DNA from: Nostocales cyanobacterium HT-58-2
GTDB taxonomy: Bacteria; Cyanobacteriota; Cyanobacteriia; Cyanobacteriales; Nostocaceae
NCBI GenBank assembly: GCA_002163975.1
Contig: CP019636.1
Coordinates: 2,987,001-3,051,000, forward strand
Direction: 5' to 3'
Length of the DNA stretch: 64,000 nucleotides
The translations under genes and the position numbers were made by a program. Positions 37,554-47,478 of the stretch are shown here, in pieces. Under the pieces are notes generated by a model. The model ran no database searches and was not told the origin of the DNA. It worked only from the letters and a program-made list of their open reading frames with translations. Positions within the stretch are counted from its first letter, which is position 1. The number at the start of each line of letters is the position of its first letter.

Positions 37554-38389
37554 TTTGTTTCCTCCACAGTTCTTTTGTTCGAGCTTTTATGAAAGAAATA
37601 TAGTCGGGGCACAAAGCTTTGCACCCTTATAAGTTGGGTCCTCTCAATCGCAATACAGTTCCGTTAACAGTAGCCGTCACCCTCAATGGTGCGAAATTTA
37701 CGGGCAGACAGAAAAAGCCTGCCAAACCAGGCTTGGTTCGTCTAGCCCTAGGCTTTAACCGAATGGCTTATCTATCTAAATGACCTCTAAACAAATGTCA
37801 CTGTGGAAACGTATGACAAACAAGTAACCAACGAATTAAGAGACAAACTGACAAATTTTATTTGTTTGTTATTTTACTCTTATTTATTTTAGTTTTCCAC
37901 AACGATGCTGATGTGAATCGACAAGAAAACACGAGTACAAAGAAGAATTTACTCATAGCAGCGCTAACCATGATGAAATTCCCCACACTTATAGTGCCGA
38001 GTCGGCAGTAAAAACATTGTTAGACCTTCAAAACCAGCAATTATGACGTAGAAACTGGGCACAGAAAAGCCCAAAACTTGTCAGGTAAGCTTGACAACAG
38101 AATTTGATACCAAGTTGCGTATGAATGCAACTTAGTACAAACCAGACGGTACATTCTCAGGCTTGGTTTGTTGGGGTAGCAGATTGAGGCGATCGCGCTT
38201 GCTGGTCCGATTGCCTGTTCCCGCCCCGAAGGGGCTTGGTCAGGAGGAACGCCAATACAGTTCCGATAAGCAAGGGAGGCTGGGCAGGTAGAGAGGTGGA
38301 GGAAGAGGAAGATTTCACACAATGTATTTTGTGGTCTCACCTCTTTTTGCCCAAACACAGCACGCGTTGGTGTAACTGACTACTGGTGA
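37554..38389. other. Intergenic region with repeats
   Basis: 836 bp. CAATACAGTTCCG occurs twice, at 37651-37663 and 38253-38265. ACAAACCA (about 38134) and TGGTTTGT (about 38165) form an inverted repeat. A minus-strand terminator-like hairpin lies at 37711-37734. A minus-strand frame (38041-38358) has no recognisable content and sits in the repeats, so it is not called. Confidence 0.5.
37711..37734 (-). terminator. Terminator-like hairpin, minus strand
   Basis: AAGCCTG (37715-37721) and CAGGCTT (37728-37734) pair around a 6-base loop. On the minus strand the stem is followed directly by a short T-run, as in intrinsic terminators. It could end transcription arriving from the CrtO-like gene, about 650 bp upstream on that strand. 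Confidence 0.5.
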
Positions 38390-40084
38390 TTAATTAATCT
38401 TAAACACAGACTCAACGGTTGACTTAATTGAATCCCGTGCATCCCTGAGTGTCTGTGCTATGGGATGCTTATTCTGCAAAAAGACCCGCGCACAGTTGCG
38501 TCCTGGCATTCCTGAAATCGAACCACCTGGGTGAGTTCCTGCACCGGTGAGGAATAAACCTTCAATGGGTGTTTTGTAGTTTGCTATTTCTGGCAGAGGA
38601 CGGAAAAACACCATTTGATCCAAGGTCATATCAATATGGTAGTAATTTCCTTTGTACGCACCCAATCTTTCTCCTAATTCTGCCGGACTTTCTACACGAC
38701 GGGCAATCAGTGCGTTTTTCACATTTGGTGCGTAATCTGCTAACTTATCAATCACCCTATCTGCAACTTTGTGCTTTAATTCATCTGTCCACCCTGTACC
38801 ATTTAAACCTGTTCCTTCTGCACCCGCAATTTGATAGGGGGCGAAAAACTCTATCCACACGGTATGCTTACCTGGTGGTGCCATCGACGGATCTAACATT
38901 GTTGGCACGACTAGATACATTGAGGGGTCAGAATCTGGAATTTCTCCCAAGGTACATTTACTGTGTGCCTGTTCTACATGAGCGATAGAATCTGCAATCA
39001 AAACAGATCCAATAAGATATTCATCCTTATGTTCGTGATGTTCAAAGCGCAGCGGTTCGTTCAAAGCCAAGTCAATTTTAAGAATAGTTTCATTATTGTT
39101 GACAATTCGGCGTTCTAATCTTTCTCGCAAATTGGGATCAGCAGCATCGACATCACTTGCATCCATAAATTGCAAAAATAGTCGCTTGGCATCAATATTT
39201 GAGATAACCCCATACTTAGCGCGGTATTCTGTGCCATTTGCCACCTGCACACCAACCGCATGACCATCGTCAACCAAAACTTTCTTAACCTGCTGATCGG
39301 TTAGAATAACTCCACCTTTACTTGTTACCAAGTTCACTAAGGCTTGTACCAACGCACCAGTACCGCCACGAGGTCTTGCCATTCCTGGATTATGACGCAT
39401 TGCCATCATAATTGCACCAATAGCAATGGTTTTTTGTGAAGGTGGCGCACCTAGTTCTGCTGCAAGTCTCGCCAGAGGTGCTTTCAGAAATTCTGAATCA
39501 AACCACTCGTTAAGAATATCTTCAGCACTGGTTAGCATATTGCGAATAAAGTCTAGCGTTTTGCTAGGAGAACCAATGACTGAAAATAAATCTTTCAGCT
39601 TTGCAATATCATAGTTACCAAGAATATCTAACACTGACTTAGGTGGTGCATTAAACATGGGAATCATGGCACCAATTGCCCGTTGCCAGTACTCTGTAAA
39701 TTCAGCGTATTTTTTGGCATCGCGTTCACTATAACGAGCAATTCCTGCACAAGTTTTTTCCACCGACTTATGACCTAAAAAATACTTCCCGTCGGGGTGA
39801 GGACAGAAAACAACCGGATCGCACTCTAGATATTCCAAGCCGTACTTTTCTAGTTCTAATTCTTCTACAACAGGTCCTAAGTGAATAAATTCGTGGTCAA
39901 TAGCACACAAATTAAACTTAAATCCAGGAGCTTCTTTAGGCAAACATTCCTCCGTTGTTGCGGCACCGCCTGGAACAGAACGTTTTTCCAATAACAAGAC
40001 ACTATAGCCAGCTTTTAGCAAGTAAGCAGCACAAACTAGACCATTGTGTCCTGCTCCAATAATTACAACATCATAAGTTTGCAT
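38390..40084 (-). CDS. crtO: CrtO-like carotenoid ketolase (phytoene-desaturase-type flavoprotein)
   Basis: 564 residues. The N-terminal FAD-binding motif is VVIIGAGHNGLVCAAYLLKAG, followed by LLEKRSVPGGAATTEE; the C-terminal FAD contact is GLFLTGAGTHPGGSISGMPG. This is the CrtI/CrtO superfamily; length and features such as FNLCAIDHEFIHLGP fit CrtO, the flavin-type beta-carotene 4-ketolase that makes echinenone, needed for orange carotenoid protein. A CrtI-like desaturase or other carotenoid oxidoreductase is the alternative. It is monocistronic on the minus strand. Confidence 0.75.
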   Translation of the reverse strand: MQTYDVVIIGAGHNGLVCAAYLLKAGYSVLLLEKRSVPGGAATTEECLPKEAPGFKFNLCAIDHEFIHLGPVVEELELEKYGLEYLECDPVVFCPHPDGKYFLGHKSVEKTCAGIARYSERDAKKYAEFTEYWQRAIGAMIPMFNAPPKSVLDILGNYDIAKLKDLFSVIGSPSKTLDFIRNMLTSAEDILNEWFDSEFLKAPLARLAAELGAPPSQKTIAIGAIMMAMRHNPGMARPRGGTGALVQALVNLVTSKGGVILTDQQVKKVLVDDGHAVGVQVANGTEYRAKYGVISNIDAKRLFLQFMDASDVDAADPNLRERLERRIVNNNETILKIDLALNEPLRFEHHEHKDEYLIGSVLIADSIAHVEQAHSKCTLGEIPDSDPSMYLVVPTMLDPSMAPPGKHTVWIEFFAPYQIAGAEGTGLNGTGWTDELKHKVADRVIDKLADYAPNVKNALIARRVESPAELGERLGAYKGNYYHIDMTLDQMVFFRPLPEIANYKTPIEGLFLTGAGTHPGGSISGMPGRNCARVFLQNKHPIAQTLRDARDSIKSTVESVFKIN

Positions 40085-40292
40085 AGTTTATTTTCGAGAA
40101 GTAGATATATTCTCGATATTAGAAAACAGTTGAATGCACTACATCATTCGGCAGTCATAAAAATTAACCTTTCAGAAAACTCCTATGATTTTACTGTTGA
40201 CAGCAGGTAATAGCTAACAAGAACGAGTGAGAAGATTCTTGTCATTGTTACTTCTTGACAATCAACAGCTAACAACTATTAATTAGAAACAA

Positions 40293-41039
40293 TCAAAAAT
40301 TACTTTCACTTATAGGTATTTGTTTGACATATGCTTCTACCAAAAGTATTAATCTACCCTTGTGAACTTCCATACTTTTGATACGTAAGACCATGTCCTC
40401 AAACTCAAAATATGGTAAGTTAACTAACTCTTTTAGCTTCTGCATCAATACCGCAATGATTTCTAAGGAAATACCGTCTCCTTGATTGCAGATGAAAGTC
40501 TCCATCATTATAGGCTGTGACAACGTGCGTGGGCGAACTACCGCAGTGAAACCTAATTGGCGAGTATTGCCTTCGTGTAGGAGTATTTTTCCCGTAAATT
40601 CTATTTTACCGTTACCCGGAAGATTGATTTGTATCTCCTGCGGCTGAAAACTGACAATTTCGCCATCCACATCCAAATCAAAGTTTTGCACTGTACTACG
40701 AAAGTCATTGGACGCTAAGGCTCGATTTATATCTGCTTCTGTGAGTACAATACGAGCAGTAGCATTGATTGGATGGTTGAGTTCAATTTCACCAAAAAGA
40801 GCGCTGAAAGGATTAATAGAAATGCCATCTGTTTGCAGTTTTAATTCCTGTATACGAATGTTTCGCATGACCAGTCCCCGACCTGCAACAGAAACCCCAT
40901 TTGCTTGTCCCTGAATTATTTTTAGTAGGTCTGTTTGCACATTGACGTTTATTTTTTCTACTTCATCTAGCTGCTGAGAAAGCCTCCTTTGCGCTTCTTG
41001 TGAAAGGATTTGCTCTTCTAGTCGTTGTTCTTCTGGCAT
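40293..41039 (-). CDS. DUF2993 (LmeA-like) protein
   Basis: 248 residues. The pattern VNVQTDLLKIIQGQANGVSVAGRG, LTEADINRAL and QPQEIQINLPGNGKIEFTGK is that of DUF2993, a beta-rich lipid-binding-like family common in cyanobacteria and actinobacteria. The N-terminus is a charged helix (EEQRLEEQILSQEAQRRL) rather than a signal peptide, so it may be cytoplasmic or peripheral. No specific function is known. Confidence 0.82.
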   Translation of the reverse strand: MPEEQRLEEQILSQEAQRRLSQQLDEVEKINVNVQTDLLKIIQGQANGVSVAGRGLVMRNIRIQELKLQTDGISINPFSALFGEIELNHPINATARIVLTEADINRALASNDFRSTVQNFDLDVDGEIVSFQPQEIQINLPGNGKIEFTGKILLHEGNTRQLGFTAVVRPRTLSQPIMMETFICNQGDGISLEIIAVLMQKLKELVNLPYFEFEDMVLRIKSMEVHKGRLILLVEAYVKQIPISESNF

Positions 41040-41314
41040 AAGTTATGTATCTCTCAGCGTCCTTTTACTGCTTAATTCTGACGCTGAAAACTAAGCAGAG
41101 TATCTACATTAAGATAGAAAAGAAGATATTAACAAATCCTATAATTGGATGACAAATAAACCACATAAGGAAAGAGAGAACATAAAATGTAGAGAATTTT
41201 CAAACGCTGCCTTACTTCGCTGAAGTCAAATAATTAGTAAAAAGCATCAACTATTATTTATATTTTATATTTATCCGTTGAACACACACTAGGAATCAAT
41301 GAATTAACATACGC

Positions 41315-42670
41315 CTATAAATACACAAAATTTTTCGCTTGATTCATCTGTTTAGTAACAAACATTCGTACACCACCAGAAGGAACAATCGTAATTCCAC
41401 GGCGTACCGGATAGACTGGATGATTATCAGCAAGTTCCAATTGAAATTGTGACAAAATAGTTGCTATCACTAATTTCATTTCATACATAGAAAATGCTGC
41501 ACCAATACAACCGCGATAACCTCCACCAAAAGGCAAATATTCATAAGGTGAAAATTTTTGGTTGAGAAATCTTTCTGGTTTAAACTTTTCTGGCTCTGGG
41601 TAAGTTTCTGCACGTCGATGAGCTAAATAAATGCAAGGAACTAAAACTGTTCCAGATGTAAATTTCTGACTCGCAATTTCTACTGTATCTTTGACCATTC
41701 GTGGTGTACAAATAAGAGCAATGGGGTGAACTCGCAGTGTTTCTTGGCAGACAGCGCTGAGATATGGTAGTTGAGTGATAGTTTCAGAATTGGGTGTATC
41801 GCTCAAAGTATGCAATTCCTGCATGAGCTTATCTTTGACTTCAGAGTGGGAGTGAATTAAATAGAAAACCCATGCTAAGACTCCTGCTGTTGTTTCATAG
41901 CCTAAAAGCAGTAGTGAAACTAATTGGTCGCGCAACTCTTTATCTGTCATTTGCTCGCCGTTTTCGTCACGCGCTGACATCAGCAAACTCAAGATATTTG
42001 TACGCGAAGCATCATGAGATAAACGCCGTTCATCAATCTCTGCATAAATAAGCTTGTCAATCTCCTCACGCCGTCTTTGAAAATTTCCCCAAGGACTCCA
42101 TGCACCTAAATCTTTTTGTAGAGGTGGAAAGAAAAACAAGGTAGAGTACAAAGGTTTTGTCACATCTTCTAACAAAGAACTCAGAAGTTCTTTTAATTTT
42201 TGATAACGTGCACCGGGACTCAAACCAAAGACCACTTGCAAAATAATTTGTAAAGTGATGTCTGGCATGACTTGTTGCATAGAAATAGTCGTACCTTGCG
42301 TCCAATTTTGCGTAACTTCTGCAGTAATTTGGCAAATTGCTTGACCGTAAGTTTTCATACAATCACCATGAAAAGGCGGCATCAATAACTGCCTTTGGCG
42401 ATTGTGCGATCGCCCTTCCTGCAACACAATCGAACTTGAGCCAAACAAAGGCTCAAAAACATGAGTCGCCTTCTTAAAATCCAACTCTTTAGCAGGTACA
42501 GCAAAACAATCGGCGATCGCCTGAGGATGACTCAAAAACACAACTGGTGGCGAGTTTATCCCCAAGACCCGCACAGTAAACTGATCGCCATACTGATTAG
42601 CACAATCTTCTAAAAACTGTGTGGGATTTGCAATCAATCGGAAAGTTTGTAATAAAGAATGCATCATCAC
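41315..42670 (-). CDS. Cytochrome P450, CYP110-like
   Basis: 451 residues. Heme loop FGGGYRGCIG, ExxR as ETLR, PERFLNQKFSPYEYLPF and the I-helix LLLGYETTAGVLAW. CYP110 enzymes of filamentous cyanobacteria act on fatty acids, alkanes or terpenes; the substrate here is unknown. A second P450 gene lies 275 bp upstream on the same strand, with a remnant of a third between them, so this is a small P450 duplication array 4 kb from the tetrapyrrole cluster. Confidence 0.92.
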   Translation of the reverse strand: MMMHSLLQTFRLIANPTQFLEDCANQYGDQFTVRVLGINSPPVVFLSHPQAIADCFAVPAKELDFKKATHVFEPLFGSSSIVLQEGRSHNRQRQLLMPPFHGDCMKTYGQAICQITAEVTQNWTQGTTISMQQVMPDITLQIILQVVFGLSPGARYQKLKELLSSLLEDVTKPLYSTLFFFPPLQKDLGAWSPWGNFQRRREEIDKLIYAEIDERRLSHDASRTNILSLLMSARDENGEQMTDKELRDQLVSLLLLGYETTAGVLAWVFYLIHSHSEVKDKLMQELHTLSDTPNSETITQLPYLSAVCQETLRVHPIALICTPRMVKDTVEIASQKFTSGTVLVPCIYLAHRRAETYPEPEKFKPERFLNQKFSPYEYLPFGGGYRGCIGAAFSMYEMKLVIATILSQFQLELADNHPVYPVRRGITIVPSGGVRMFVTKQMNQAKNFVYL

Positions 42671-42755
42671 AATAACTTAATAGCCTCTTTCTCTGCATTT
42701 TTACCATCTTGGCGGTTCACATGAGTACAAATAACTTCTCCTATTCACAATTTTT

Positions 42756-42778
42756 GAGGGTGGGCAATGCCCACCCTC
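42756..42778. repeat. Perfect 23-bp palindrome
   Basis: GAGGGTGGGCA (42756-42766) and TGCCCACCCTC (42768-42778) are exact complements around one A. A similar GGGCATT(A/G)CCCA core is seen in the repeat at 19371. There is no T-run on the expected side, so it is more likely a dispersed palindrome than a terminator. Confidence 0.7.
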
Positions 42779-42857
42779 AGACAATGTTGAAAAATAATAT
42801 CAAAATCCAGTCAATGAAAAACTTAACCAGGGATAGATGCCAAAAAGTTTGGCATTT

Positions 42858-42907
42858 TGCAGCATTTGTAGCAGCGCTGGGATTTACGGACCGTTGGGTA
42901 GTTTCAT
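42858..42907 (-). pseudogene. N-terminal remnant of a third P450
   Basis: The complement from ATG at 42907 reads MKLPNGP-stop-IPALLQMLQ. The intact P450 upstream starts MKLPNGPQTPALVQMLQ. So this is a copy of its first 17 codons with a stop at codon 8; nothing similar follows it. It shows that an additional P450 copy was lost, or that a partial duplication happened here. Confidence 0.8.
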
Positions 42908-42945
42908 AAGCTTTTGTGCTCATTAGTCCTACAGTTGGAAACAAT

Positions 42946-44328
42946 TTAACCAGATATGGATGCCAAGGTTTGAGACTTAACAGTTCGTTTCCCTTTAACG
43001 ACCAGTTGGATGGGGCGATCAGGTGCTGTTGCTAAACCACGGCGTTTCGGTCGCACCTCACCATTATCCACTAGCGCTAATTCCCAACGTGAGAGAATGG
43101 TAGCAAGTGCCACTTTCATTTCAAACTGGGCAAATGCTAAGCCAATACAACGCCTTGCACCACTCCCAAAGGGTATAAATTCATAAGGTGAAAATTGCCT
43201 CTCCAAAAAGCGTTCTGGCTTAAATTTCTTGGGTTCAGGGTATAAATCCTCACGCTGGTGAATGAGATAAATTGAGCCAAACAAGAAAGTGCCAGGTTCA
43301 AGTTCATGACCACATAGCGATACTGGTGTTTTCACCACCCGTGGCATAGAAAGCATAGCCACTGGGTAAATCCGCAAAGTTTCACAGCAAACAGCGTTTA
43401 GATAAGGTAATTTGAAAATGGTACTGGGGTCTGGGTTATCACCCAAACTATCCAGTTCTTCCAGCAGCTTTTCACGCACAGATGGCAATTTATGAACCCA
43501 GTACAAAGCCCAAACAAGAGCTGTCGCTGTGGTTTCGTGACCTGCTATTAACAGTGTTATTAACTGATCACGTAATTCCTCGTCGGTCATGGGTTGACCC
43601 TCCTCATCCCTCGCCGCCATCAGCAAGCTGAGGATGTCTGTACGAGATGGATCTGGATGCTCTCGACGTTCCCGAATTTCCGCGTACAGGAGTTGGTCAA
43701 CTTGCTCCCGGATGCGCACAAACGTTCTCCAAGGAGTCAGTGGACCCAAATCTCGTTGCAAGACTGGGAAATAAAGCAGGACGACGAACAATAGAGAAAT
43801 TGAATGCTCCAACATATTACGCAAAAGTTGCTCCAGTTGTTGGGCGCGTGGACCTTCATACAGCCCAAACACAGCTTGCAGAATGACTCGTAGAGTCACA
43901 GCTTGTGTTACAGTTCGGGCACTGAATGGTTTGCCGATTTGCAGCTGACTGATAATTTGCTGTGTGACATCACTAATTGCCTGACCATAGGTTCGCATCC
44001 TTTCGCCGTGAAAGGGAGGCAGCAACAGCTGGCGTTGACGTTGGTGCGCTTCGGCGTCTAGGGTGAGAACAGAATAGTTTCCCACTAATGGTTTGAATAT
44101 CTTGTTTATGCTACCTGGAGCGACAAACTGCTTGGTATCGCTAGTCAAAATCTGCTGTAGCGCTTGGGGATCACTCACGAATATAAAAGGACTATATTGG
44201 GGATCAAACCGCAGAGTGACGAAATCGCCATAGCGCTTTGCACAGTTCTCCATGAATGACATCGGGCTAAAAATCCACTGGAGCATTTGTACAAGTGCTG
44301 GCGTTTGCGGACCATTTGGTAGTTTCAT
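42946..44328 (-). CDS. Cytochrome P450, CYP110-like
   Basis: 460 residues starting MKLPNGPQTPALVQMLQWIF. Heme loop FGSGARRCIG, ExxR as ETLR, I-helix LIAGHETTATALVWALYW, which has the standard AGxET acid-alcohol pair. PERFLERQFSPYEFIPF is shared with the cluster P450 at 28846-30216. It is a soluble monooxygenase needing ferredoxin; the substrate is unknown. A link to the tetrapyrrole cluster is possible through similarity and distance but is unproven. Confidence 0.92.
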   Translation of the reverse strand: MKLPNGPQTPALVQMLQWIFSPMSFMENCAKRYGDFVTLRFDPQYSPFIFVSDPQALQQILTSDTKQFVAPGSINKIFKPLVGNYSVLTLDAEAHQRQRQLLLPPFHGERMRTYGQAISDVTQQIISQLQIGKPFSARTVTQAVTLRVILQAVFGLYEGPRAQQLEQLLRNMLEHSISLLFVVLLYFPVLQRDLGPLTPWRTFVRIREQVDQLLYAEIRERREHPDPSRTDILSLLMAARDEEGQPMTDEELRDQLITLLIAGHETTATALVWALYWVHKLPSVREKLLEELDSLGDNPDPSTIFKLPYLNAVCCETLRIYPVAMLSMPRVVKTPVSLCGHELEPGTFLFGSIYLIHQREDLYPEPKKFKPERFLERQFSPYEFIPFGSGARRCIGLAFAQFEMKVALATILSRWELALVDNGEVRPKRRGLATAPDRPIQLVVKGKRTVKSQTLASISG

Positions 44329-44532
44329 AAAGTTTTTTGCTATTTAAAAATCTTTTTGATACTGAAATCACCTTAAGATAAATTCCTTAGATTCAACTGC
44401 AAAATATTTAAACTAATTATCGCTACATTACTAAAGAGTAATAAACTGTAACAACATGAACGTTGTAAAATTTTTGTTAAATTGAGCGAGCATCCCCAGT
44501 GTCTCTTCAATAGTTAACATAAGGTACTCAGC

Positions 44533-46746
44533 ATGACAGCAATCACCCCAAAGGAAACTTCAGCGGCTCCCGATTTTTGCGAAGGAATTCAATACTTTGG
44601 TGAAGCAATTCCCAGTTTTGAAACATATGGGAAAACACCAGCAATAGAGTTGGGCAAAGTGGCGATCGCCAACCCTACAGATCCTGCAGCCGCCTTTCAA
44701 ACCTTACTTGCTGCTGACGCTTTACGTTACCTAACACTGCAAATCACTGGTAGTAAAGCCTCTGGACACCCAGGTGGTTTTGCCTCTCAAGCGGAAGCTT
44801 ATGCAGCGCTTGTCATGCTTGGTCACAAGAACATTATGACCGAAGTGGGACACCACGCCCCTGGATTTTATAGTGCCATGTTCTTGGATCGTTCGCTAGA
44901 GGACATGGGAATTCAGACAGTACAACAATTGCGCGATCGCTTCCGGGAAAAACACGGACTGTTAGGACACCTTTCGGGCTACATTCCTGGTATTCTCGCA
45001 CCCGCAGGTCCTTTGGGACAAGGGCAACACTTTGCGATGGCAGCTGCACGACTGCATCAAGACAAGCTTTTCCCTTTCACCGTTGGTGACGGTGGACTGG
45101 GTGAACCCTATATCATGAGTTCAATGGCACATTTCCATACTGCTTTTGGTAATGTCACCAACTTCTTGCCAGTGTTGGTTTGGAATGGTTACAGCCAGGA
45201 ACACCACAGCATGGTTTCCCTCAAAACCAATTCAGAGATGAAAGCATACTGGCAAGGTAACGGTTTTGAAGAAGTGGTGTTAGTCGATGCCAAAGACTTT
45301 GACGATACCAATCAATCAGGGGATTATGTTGATAGTACTGCCTTTTCTTTTGAGCAGCGGCTAGCCTTCACCCAAGCAGTGCTTACAGGTGTAGATAAAG
45401 CTGCTAAATCCGCACTTGGCGGCAAACTAACTGTATTCATCATAAAACAACTCAAAGGGGCAGGAGTTCACGCACGAGGAGCAAAGTCTCACAACCTTTA
45501 TCCTAAAGACACCTTGGATGCTCCTCATATTGTAAATGCGTTAAAAGAACGTGCCTTACCCCCAGAAGTTTGGCAACTAGTGCGGACAAACCTTGAACGC
45601 GCAGGTGGAGGTCCAGCCGCAAAGACAGTTGTGACAGAATTTGAATATCCTTTACCAGAATTAGGCGAATTGCCTTTAGAAGAATATTCTGTGGGTGGCG
45701 AAGCAAAAGTTTCCACCACAGCAATGGGAAGATTGGTGGGTAAAGTCGGACAAATAGACAAAAACTTCCTTGTAACTAACGCTGATGGTAACGAAGCATC
45801 TGGTATTGCCAACATCAACCAAGCACTCAAGATTATTCACCCCACTACTGACGACTTATACAACCAAGCACCAAACGGACAAGTCTACGAACCCTTGAGT
45901 GAAGATGCTTGTGCTGGGTTAGCTGCAGGTTTATCATTGATGGGTGCTAGGACTTTGTGGTGTTCCTACGAATCTTTTGCCATCAACGGTCTACCAATTT
46001 GGCAAACAGTCACGCAAGCAATGGCAGAATTGCGACGTCCCACTCCCTCGACTGTTACTTTATTCACTGCTGGGGCATTAGAGCAAGGGCGCAATGGTTG
46101 GACTCACCAACGTCCTGAAATTGAAGCGTATTTTGCTTCCATGATGCGCAATGGTAATGTGTTTCCCTTATTTCCCCCCGATGCTAACAGCATTCAAGTT
46201 TGTTATGACTGGGCGCTAACGACAAAGAATAAAGGTATTGTGATTACTGCCAGTAAGTCACCATTGCCAATTCGCACCACTTTTGAACATACAACTCTAG
46301 GGTTACGCGATGGTGCTGTGGTGTTGCAAGAAGTTCCTGGTGACAAGAAAATAGTCTTTGCTGTGATTGGGGATATGACATTAATACCTGTATTTGAAGC
46401 CGCCACTCTCTTAGAAAGAGAAGGTATTGGTACAAGAATTGTTTCTATTATCAACCCCCGTCGTTTGTATCGTCCCCATGATACAGCTTGGGAGACCTGT
46501 TCTGAACCGGATGGCGGTTTCTTAGATGATGATAAATTTGTCGAATTGTTTGGTGGCGATGCACTCATTGGTGTCACTGGTGGCGCTGCGGCGATGTTGG
46601 AACCCGTCATGCTACGGAGTACTAGCAAGCGCGATACCTTCGCGTGGAAGCGTGGGGAAACGACAGCGAGTGCTGGCGAGTTGATGACGTTTAATGGTTT
46701 GACAGCACAGGCGTTGGTAAAGCGGGGAATTGAGTTGGTGGGTTAA
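44533..46746 (+). CDS. Transketolase-family thiamine diphosphate enzyme
   Basis: 737 residues with the transketolase layout. The N-terminal domain has ITGSKASGHPGGFAS and the thiamine-diphosphate/Mg motif VGDGGLGEP...WNGY. The middle domain has SYESFAING and the C-terminal domain GVTGGAAAMLEPVM. It is longer than classical transketolase (about 665) and the sequence between the blocks differs, with features recalling phosphoketolase (residues such as VWNGYSQEHHSM). The reaction is therefore uncertain: ketol transfer or phosphoketolase-like cleavage of sugar phosphates. Its 3' end is repeated after the catalase gene. Confidence 0.8.
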   Translation: MTAITPKETSAAPDFCEGIQYFGEAIPSFETYGKTPAIELGKVAIANPTDPAAAFQTLLAADALRYLTLQITGSKASGHPGGFASQAEAYAALVMLGHKNIMTEVGHHAPGFYSAMFLDRSLEDMGIQTVQQLRDRFREKHGLLGHLSGYIPGILAPAGPLGQGQHFAMAAARLHQDKLFPFTVGDGGLGEPYIMSSMAHFHTAFGNVTNFLPVLVWNGYSQEHHSMVSLKTNSEMKAYWQGNGFEEVVLVDAKDFDDTNQSGDYVDSTAFSFEQRLAFTQAVLTGVDKAAKSALGGKLTVFIIKQLKGAGVHARGAKSHNLYPKDTLDAPHIVNALKERALPPEVWQLVRTNLERAGGGPAAKTVVTEFEYPLPELGELPLEEYSVGGEAKVSTTAMGRLVGKVGQIDKNFLVTNADGNEASGIANINQALKIIHPTTDDLYNQAPNGQVYEPLSEDACAGLAAGLSLMGARTLWCSYESFAINGLPIWQTVTQAMAELRRPTPSTVTLFTAGALEQGRNGWTHQRPEIEAYFASMMRNGNVFPLFPPDANSIQVCYDWALTTKNKGIVITASKSPLPIRTTFEHTTLGLRDGAVVLQEVPGDKKIVFAVIGDMTLIPVFEAATLLEREGIGTRIVSIINPRRLYRPHDTAWETCSEPDGGFLDDDKFVELFGGDALIGVTGGAAAMLEPVMLRSTSKRDTFAWKRGETTASAGELMTFNGLTAQALVKRGIELVG

Positions 46747-46800
46747 GCTGAGGTTTTACAAGTCGAAACTTTAATTTTTGAACCGCAGATGTACGCAGAT
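46664..46800. repeat. Direct repeat flanking the catalase gene, left copy
   Basis: The last about 80 bp of the transketolase-family gene plus about 55 bp beyond its stop (GGCGAGTTGATG... to ...CGCAGATGTACGCAGAT). A diverged copy (roughly 80% by eye) in the same orientation lies at 48975-49112, just after the catalase stop. Here the copy is part of the functional gene. Confidence 0.85.
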
Positions 46801-47478
46801 CAACGCAGGTAGATAAGCGCCTTATGCGTATATTTGCGGTTACTATTAGTTTTATTTTGTTGAAAGTAATATTTTAACCTATGTTGAAATTTTGACATAT
46901 ATACTACTTGATTATCAAAAGTCTTCAAACCTTTGGCTAGTTAACCCCTATGTACAGGAGAGGAAGAGGGGGAGCCCGCTGCGCTTGAGAGCGGGGAGCG
47001 GCGAAGAAGAAGAGTTAATGGACGTTAACTGCCTCTCCCCTGCTCCCTGGTCCCCTGCTTCTTCTGCTCAAAATGAACCTTACTAAAACAGCGATCGCAT
47101 ATCTCGACTGCTAAGATTTTAGATCAAAGAACACAGCTAAATAAAATACACTGAAATATTATTTTTACCGTATATCCTCGACAAATTCTATTGAAAAACA
47201 GATACAATCAATTTCTTAAATTTTTTATATTGTTTTCTGTCAAATCCTATTTTCAAGTGCATACTGGATGCGCTAGTTCCTTTTCAGGAATAGAGGAAAC
47301 ATGACAACTCATTGCAATTTCTGCTTAGAGGCTACTATCTCAAAGTCATTTCGACTATGTTGTTAAAACAAACTCATAACGACTATGATTAAAAGAGCGG
47401 TTGGCTCATAGCTTAAGCTCGACCTACTGAACAGAATATTGCAACGTCTTGTTTAAATTGATGGAGAAATCACGTACT
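46747..47478. other. Intergenic region before the catalase gene
   Basis: About 730 bp. It contains the end of the left direct repeat and a second copy of the GAAGAGGGGGAG dispersed repeat (about 46958-47075) with the inner hairpin AGTTAA-TGGACG-TTAACT. The remainder is AT-rich and should contain the catalase promoter; no operator is recognised. Confidence 0.5.
46958..47075. repeat. Dispersed repeat, copy 2 (GAAGAGGGGGAG ... GCTTCTTCTGCTCAAA)
   Basis: Same order of blocks as at 16033-16170: GGAAGAGGGGGAGCCCGCTG at the left, AGTTAATGGACGTTAACT in the middle, CTCCCTGGTCCCCTGCTTCT near the right end, then TGCTCAAA. The G/C-rich inner part differs between the copies. Confidence 0.6.

Noticed and set aside
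38041..38358. 105-codon minus-strand frame
   Set aside because: It lies in a region of short direct and inverted repeats and has no protein-like pattern.
44533..46746. Definite phosphoketolase assignment
   Set aside because: The N-terminal motif and domain order fit the transketolase group, and canonical phosphoketolase blocks are not seen, so only a family-level call is justified.
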